A DNA stretch of 64,000 nucleotides from an uncultured Algibacter sp. (GTDB lineage: Bacteria > Bacteroidota > Bacteroidia > Flavobacteriales > Flavobacteriaceae): assembly GCF_947495675.1 (NCBI RefSeq), contig NZ_CANLZX010000004.1, forward strand, positions 124,001-188,000, written 5' to 3'. Under the pieces are notes generated by a model. That model was given only the letters and a program-made list of their open reading frames with translations, ran no database searches and was not told the origin of the DNA. Both the position numbers and the translations under genes were made by a program. The first letter of the stretch is position 1. Each line of letters opens with the position of its first letter. Below are positions 61,845 through 64,000 of this stretch, piece by piece.

Positions 61845-63737
61845 TTAGAGAAATTGAGAAAGTTTAAATCTTGTTTGTATTAGGTCTTGAATATCTTTAA
61901 CCGCTTTAAAACAATTTTTTAATTCAAGCTTATTGGCTTTACTTAAAGTTTGCAAATCTATAAATCTGCCAGAATCATTGTGTAGTAAACCCTGTTCTGT
62001 TCTAAAACGGAGTAGTTTTTTAAAAGCATTGCGGCATGCAAAATAAACATCTTTGTTTTGTGGTTCTAGCTCAGCTAATTTCTCATACCTATTTATGGTA
62101 TTACATTGGGTTTTTATGTTTTTGGAAAGTATTAATAGGCGAGCAGCATCAACTAGAGGCATCATGGCTCTTGCCTTAATATCAAATTGGTCTTTGTGTT
62201 CTCCATCATGTTCTACTAAAAATTGTCTAAAGAAACTCAATGGAGGTGGGTTTTTTAAAGCATTTAATCCTAAGTAATTTAAAAAGATGTCTCTTGAATC
62301 AATAGACTCAAAAATACCTTGAGCCATCAAGTTTACTAAATTAATGTCTCCATAAACATATTCAAAATCAAAGAAAATAGTACAGAGCATTAAATGGTCT
62401 TGATCTGGTTTTGTTATCCATTCGTTAAATTGATTCTTCCATTGCGAAAGGGATAAACACCATTTTGGATTACTAGCCATCATGTCTGCAGGACAAAACT
62501 CAAAACCTACTATATTTAACCCATGGTTTATTTTTTTAGCAAGCTCTAAAAAATAGGATTGTGTTTTTATATAATCACTTTTGTTAACATTGTTGAATAC
62601 TAAGGCATTATCTTGATCTGTTAGCAATAATTGTTCTTCGCGTCCTTGACTACCTATTGCTAACCATGAAAATGAGGTTGGTGGCGGTGCAGGCATTTCT
62701 GCTATTGCTAAATCAATTATGCGTTGCGTTATACTTTCGTTTACTAACGCTATTATTTTAGTAGCAAATGTGATGGGGATTTGTTGTTTAATGTACCGTT
62801 TTAGAACTTGATGTGCACGCTCACGTATAAGTTGTAATTGTTCTGCAGTATTTGCGCGCTTAACTTCTTTAACTAAAACCGAAGCATTATTTTCTCTAAT
62901 AACTACTATATCATGTTCTGATAAAACACCTTTTAACTCAGAGTTAGGTGTGCCATCTTTTGTAATACACAAATGCGTAATTCTATTTTTAATCATTGCA
63001 ATTTGTGCCTCTGCAACCGTTATATTTTCTGGGTAAGTAATAACTGGCGATGACATTATTTTTGTTACAGATTCATTTATAGTAATAAGGCCAGTAGCAA
63101 TTTTAGTTCGCAAATCTTTATCTGTAATAATGCCCAAAGGTATTTTGTTTTCTGTAATAATTATAGAGCCAACACGTTTGTTGGTCATAATTAATGCGGC
63201 TTCTTTAATGCTTGTTTTTAAACTACAATGTACAGGGTTTTTAGAATAATCAGCAGATTGTTCTTCAAAAAAATCTTGAATATTTTCAGTCTGATTCTCT
63301 GGTTGTAAAGGGTTAGATTCAATGTAACTAATATTTGCAGCAAAACTGGACATTAAAAAAGCGCTAGCTTCAGGATTAGTAGTGATATAGTCTTCAAATA
63401 ATTCAGAAGATATACTATATACAATACTTTCTTCAATAGCTTTTGCGCTTAATTTATAATCGCCCTTTCTCATAAGGGCGCGTAAACCAAAAATATCACC
63501 AACATCACATTCGTCTACTAAAGCTAGAGTTTCTTCTCGAAACAAACCAATAGCACCATCTTTAACTACATAAAATTGGTTTTTTATTGGTTTTCCAGCA
63601 ATAAATAAATCGGTATCTTTTTCTAAATAATGTATATCAACAGCCTTGCAGATTTCAAGTAATTGCTCTCTTGTTAACATACTAAAAGGCGGAAAAGCCT
63701 TGAGAAAATCGTAGATACGTTCCGCTATAGTATTCAT
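61845..63737 (-). CDS. cNMP-binding, CBS and DUF294 nucleotidyltransferase-like protein
   Basis: 630 residues. A cyclic-nucleotide-binding domain covers about 8-130, followed by two CBS repeats at about 165-280 and the DUF294 nucleotidyltransferase-like domain with GSQGREEQ (362-369) and TDQDNAL (D374, D376), then the helical DUF294_C domain to the end. The catalytic-type GS...D-x-D set resembles that of GlnD uridylyltransferases. A signal-transfer role in response to a nucleotide ligand is inferred. It is coupled to the exonuclease gene and converges on acs. Confidence 0.9.
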   Translation of the reverse strand: MNTIAERIYDFLKAFPPFSMLTREQLLEICKAVDIHYLEKDTDLFIAGKPIKNQFYVVKDGAIGLFREETLALVDECDVGDIFGLRALMRKGDYKLSAKAIEESIVYSISSELFEDYITTNPEASAFLMSSFAANISYIESNPLQPENQTENIQDFFEEQSADYSKNPVHCSLKTSIKEAALIMTNKRVGSIIITENKIPLGIITDKDLRTKIATGLITINESVTKIMSSPVITYPENITVAEAQIAMIKNRITHLCITKDGTPNSELKGVLSEHDIVVIRENNASVLVKEVKRANTAEQLQLIRERAHQVLKRYIKQQIPITFATKIIALVNESITQRIIDLAIAEMPAPPPTSFSWLAIGSQGREEQLLLTDQDNALVFNNVNKSDYIKTQSYFLELAKKINHGLNIVGFEFCPADMMASNPKWCLSLSQWKNQFNEWITKPDQDHLMLCTIFFDFEYVYGDINLVNLMAQGIFESIDSRDIFLNYLGLNALKNPPPLSFFRQFLVEHDGEHKDQFDIKARAMMPLVDAARLLILSKNIKTQCNTINRYEKLAELEPQNKDVYFACRNAFKKLLRFRTEQGLLHNDSGRFIDLQTLSKANKLELKNCFKAVKDIQDLIQTRFKLSQFL

Positions 63738-63820
63738 ACTAGCAATTTAATGAAAAAGCAACTGATTATCTATAAGTTAGGTGTTTTTTAATTACGTTTA
63801 AAAAATATACATAGTGCTTT

Positions 63821-64000
63821 TTACACCAATTTAAAATCGAGTAATAATTCACCTTCAACTGAAGCTTGTAAGTGGTCGCCTTTAACATTTTGTCCAGCAC
63901 CACTAGCAGGAGTTCCTGTAAATATTAAATCGCCAGGCTCTAAAGTCATGTATTTAGATACAAAAGCAATAATTTCAACAAAATTGTAAATCATATCACT
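63821..64000 (-). CDS. Fumarylacetoacetate hydrolase family protein, C-terminal part
   Basis: Only the last 59 residues are present, because the gene enters from the right edge. They include the family motif LEPGDLIFTGTPASGAG and end DFKLV. FAH family enzymes hydrolyse or decarboxylate acylpyruvates and related diketo acids using a metal. The substrate cannot be judged from this fragment. Confidence 0.85.
   Translation of the reverse strand, partial: SDMIYNFVEIIAFVSKYMTLEPGDLIFTGTPASGAGQNVKGDHLQASVEGELLLDFKLV

Noticed and set aside
1..64000. CRISPR arrays, prophage, conjugative or restriction systems
   Set aside because: No regularly spaced repeats, phage structural genes, relaxases or methylase/endonuclease pairs were found.

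Overview
The window is a low-GC chromosomal segment from a member of the Flavobacteriaceae (Bacteroidota). The lineage is supported by gliding-motility ABC genes gldF and gldG, a type IX secretion C-terminal sorting domain, a bacillithiol deacetylase BshB1, a CarboxypepD_reg-type TonB-dependent outer-membrane protein, a fused ResB/CcsA cytochrome c maturation protein, and promoters of the Bacteroidota form (TTTG, about 20 bases, TAnnTTTG). The genus cannot be fixed from the sequence alone. Almost everything is ordinary chromosomal core or near-core. There is no prophage, CRISPR array, rRNA operon or complete insertion sequence.

Layout. 1-2.1 kb: end of an AarF/UbiB kinase gene and a TetR-like regulator. 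2.1-8.4 kb: a DUF2911 protein, then a tight minus-strand operon for an exported PIG-L deacetylase, a 35-residue membrane microprotein, a sodium:solute symporter and a Gfo/Idh/MocA oxidoreductase, which looks like a sugar or amino-sugar use module. 8.6-10.1 kb: a YhdH-type quinone oxidoreductase divergent from an HxlR regulator. 10.2-15.7 kb: a seven-gene minus-strand run (DUF2520 protein, KdsC-like phosphatase, UbiA-type prenyltransferase, Maf, lipoprotein, MscS, CorA). 15.8-20.4 kb: truncated haemoglobin, CcsBA, FkbM methyltransferase. 20.5-25 kb: DUF3307/SatD pair, MscL with a 52-residue basic protein, HAD phosphatase, RlmF, DUF2490. 25-33 kb: SLC13 permease, BshB1, tRNA-His, a broken and an intact M28 peptidase, DUF3108, universal stress protein, DUF4870. 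33.6-43 kb: ThuA-like protein, a T9SS cargo, dnaN-gldG-X-gldF, SAM hydrolase, PhoH, PurC. 43-48 kb: HAD phosphatase, alpha-carbonic anhydrase, outer-membrane receptor, DUF1624-type acyltransferase.

The most coherent system lies at 49.5-63.7 kb and looks like a short-chain-carboxylate (acetate/propionate) uptake, sensing and activation module. In order it has a domesticated InsA-like zinc-ribbon/HTH protein, an outer-membrane porin, a DUF4212 plus VC_2705-type sodium symporter pair, a small membrane protein, an SSS-STAC-histidine kinase resembling CrbS/CbrA, a receiver-only response regulator, a small membrane protein, a PrpE-like acyl-CoA synthetase and acetyl-CoA synthetase. Converging on it from the other strand are a DnaQ-like exonuclease and a cNMP-CBS-DUF294 nucleotidyltransferase-like protein. 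A 15-bp sequence is shared exactly, in opposite orientations, by the leaders of the porin operon and of the prpE/acs operon. It is a candidate operator tying the two together.

Two dispersed intergenic repeat families were found. One has four copies of 76-87 bp, all between convergent genes, and one copy carries a compensatory change in its terminal inverted repeat. The other is a shorter two-block element with two good copies and one poor one.
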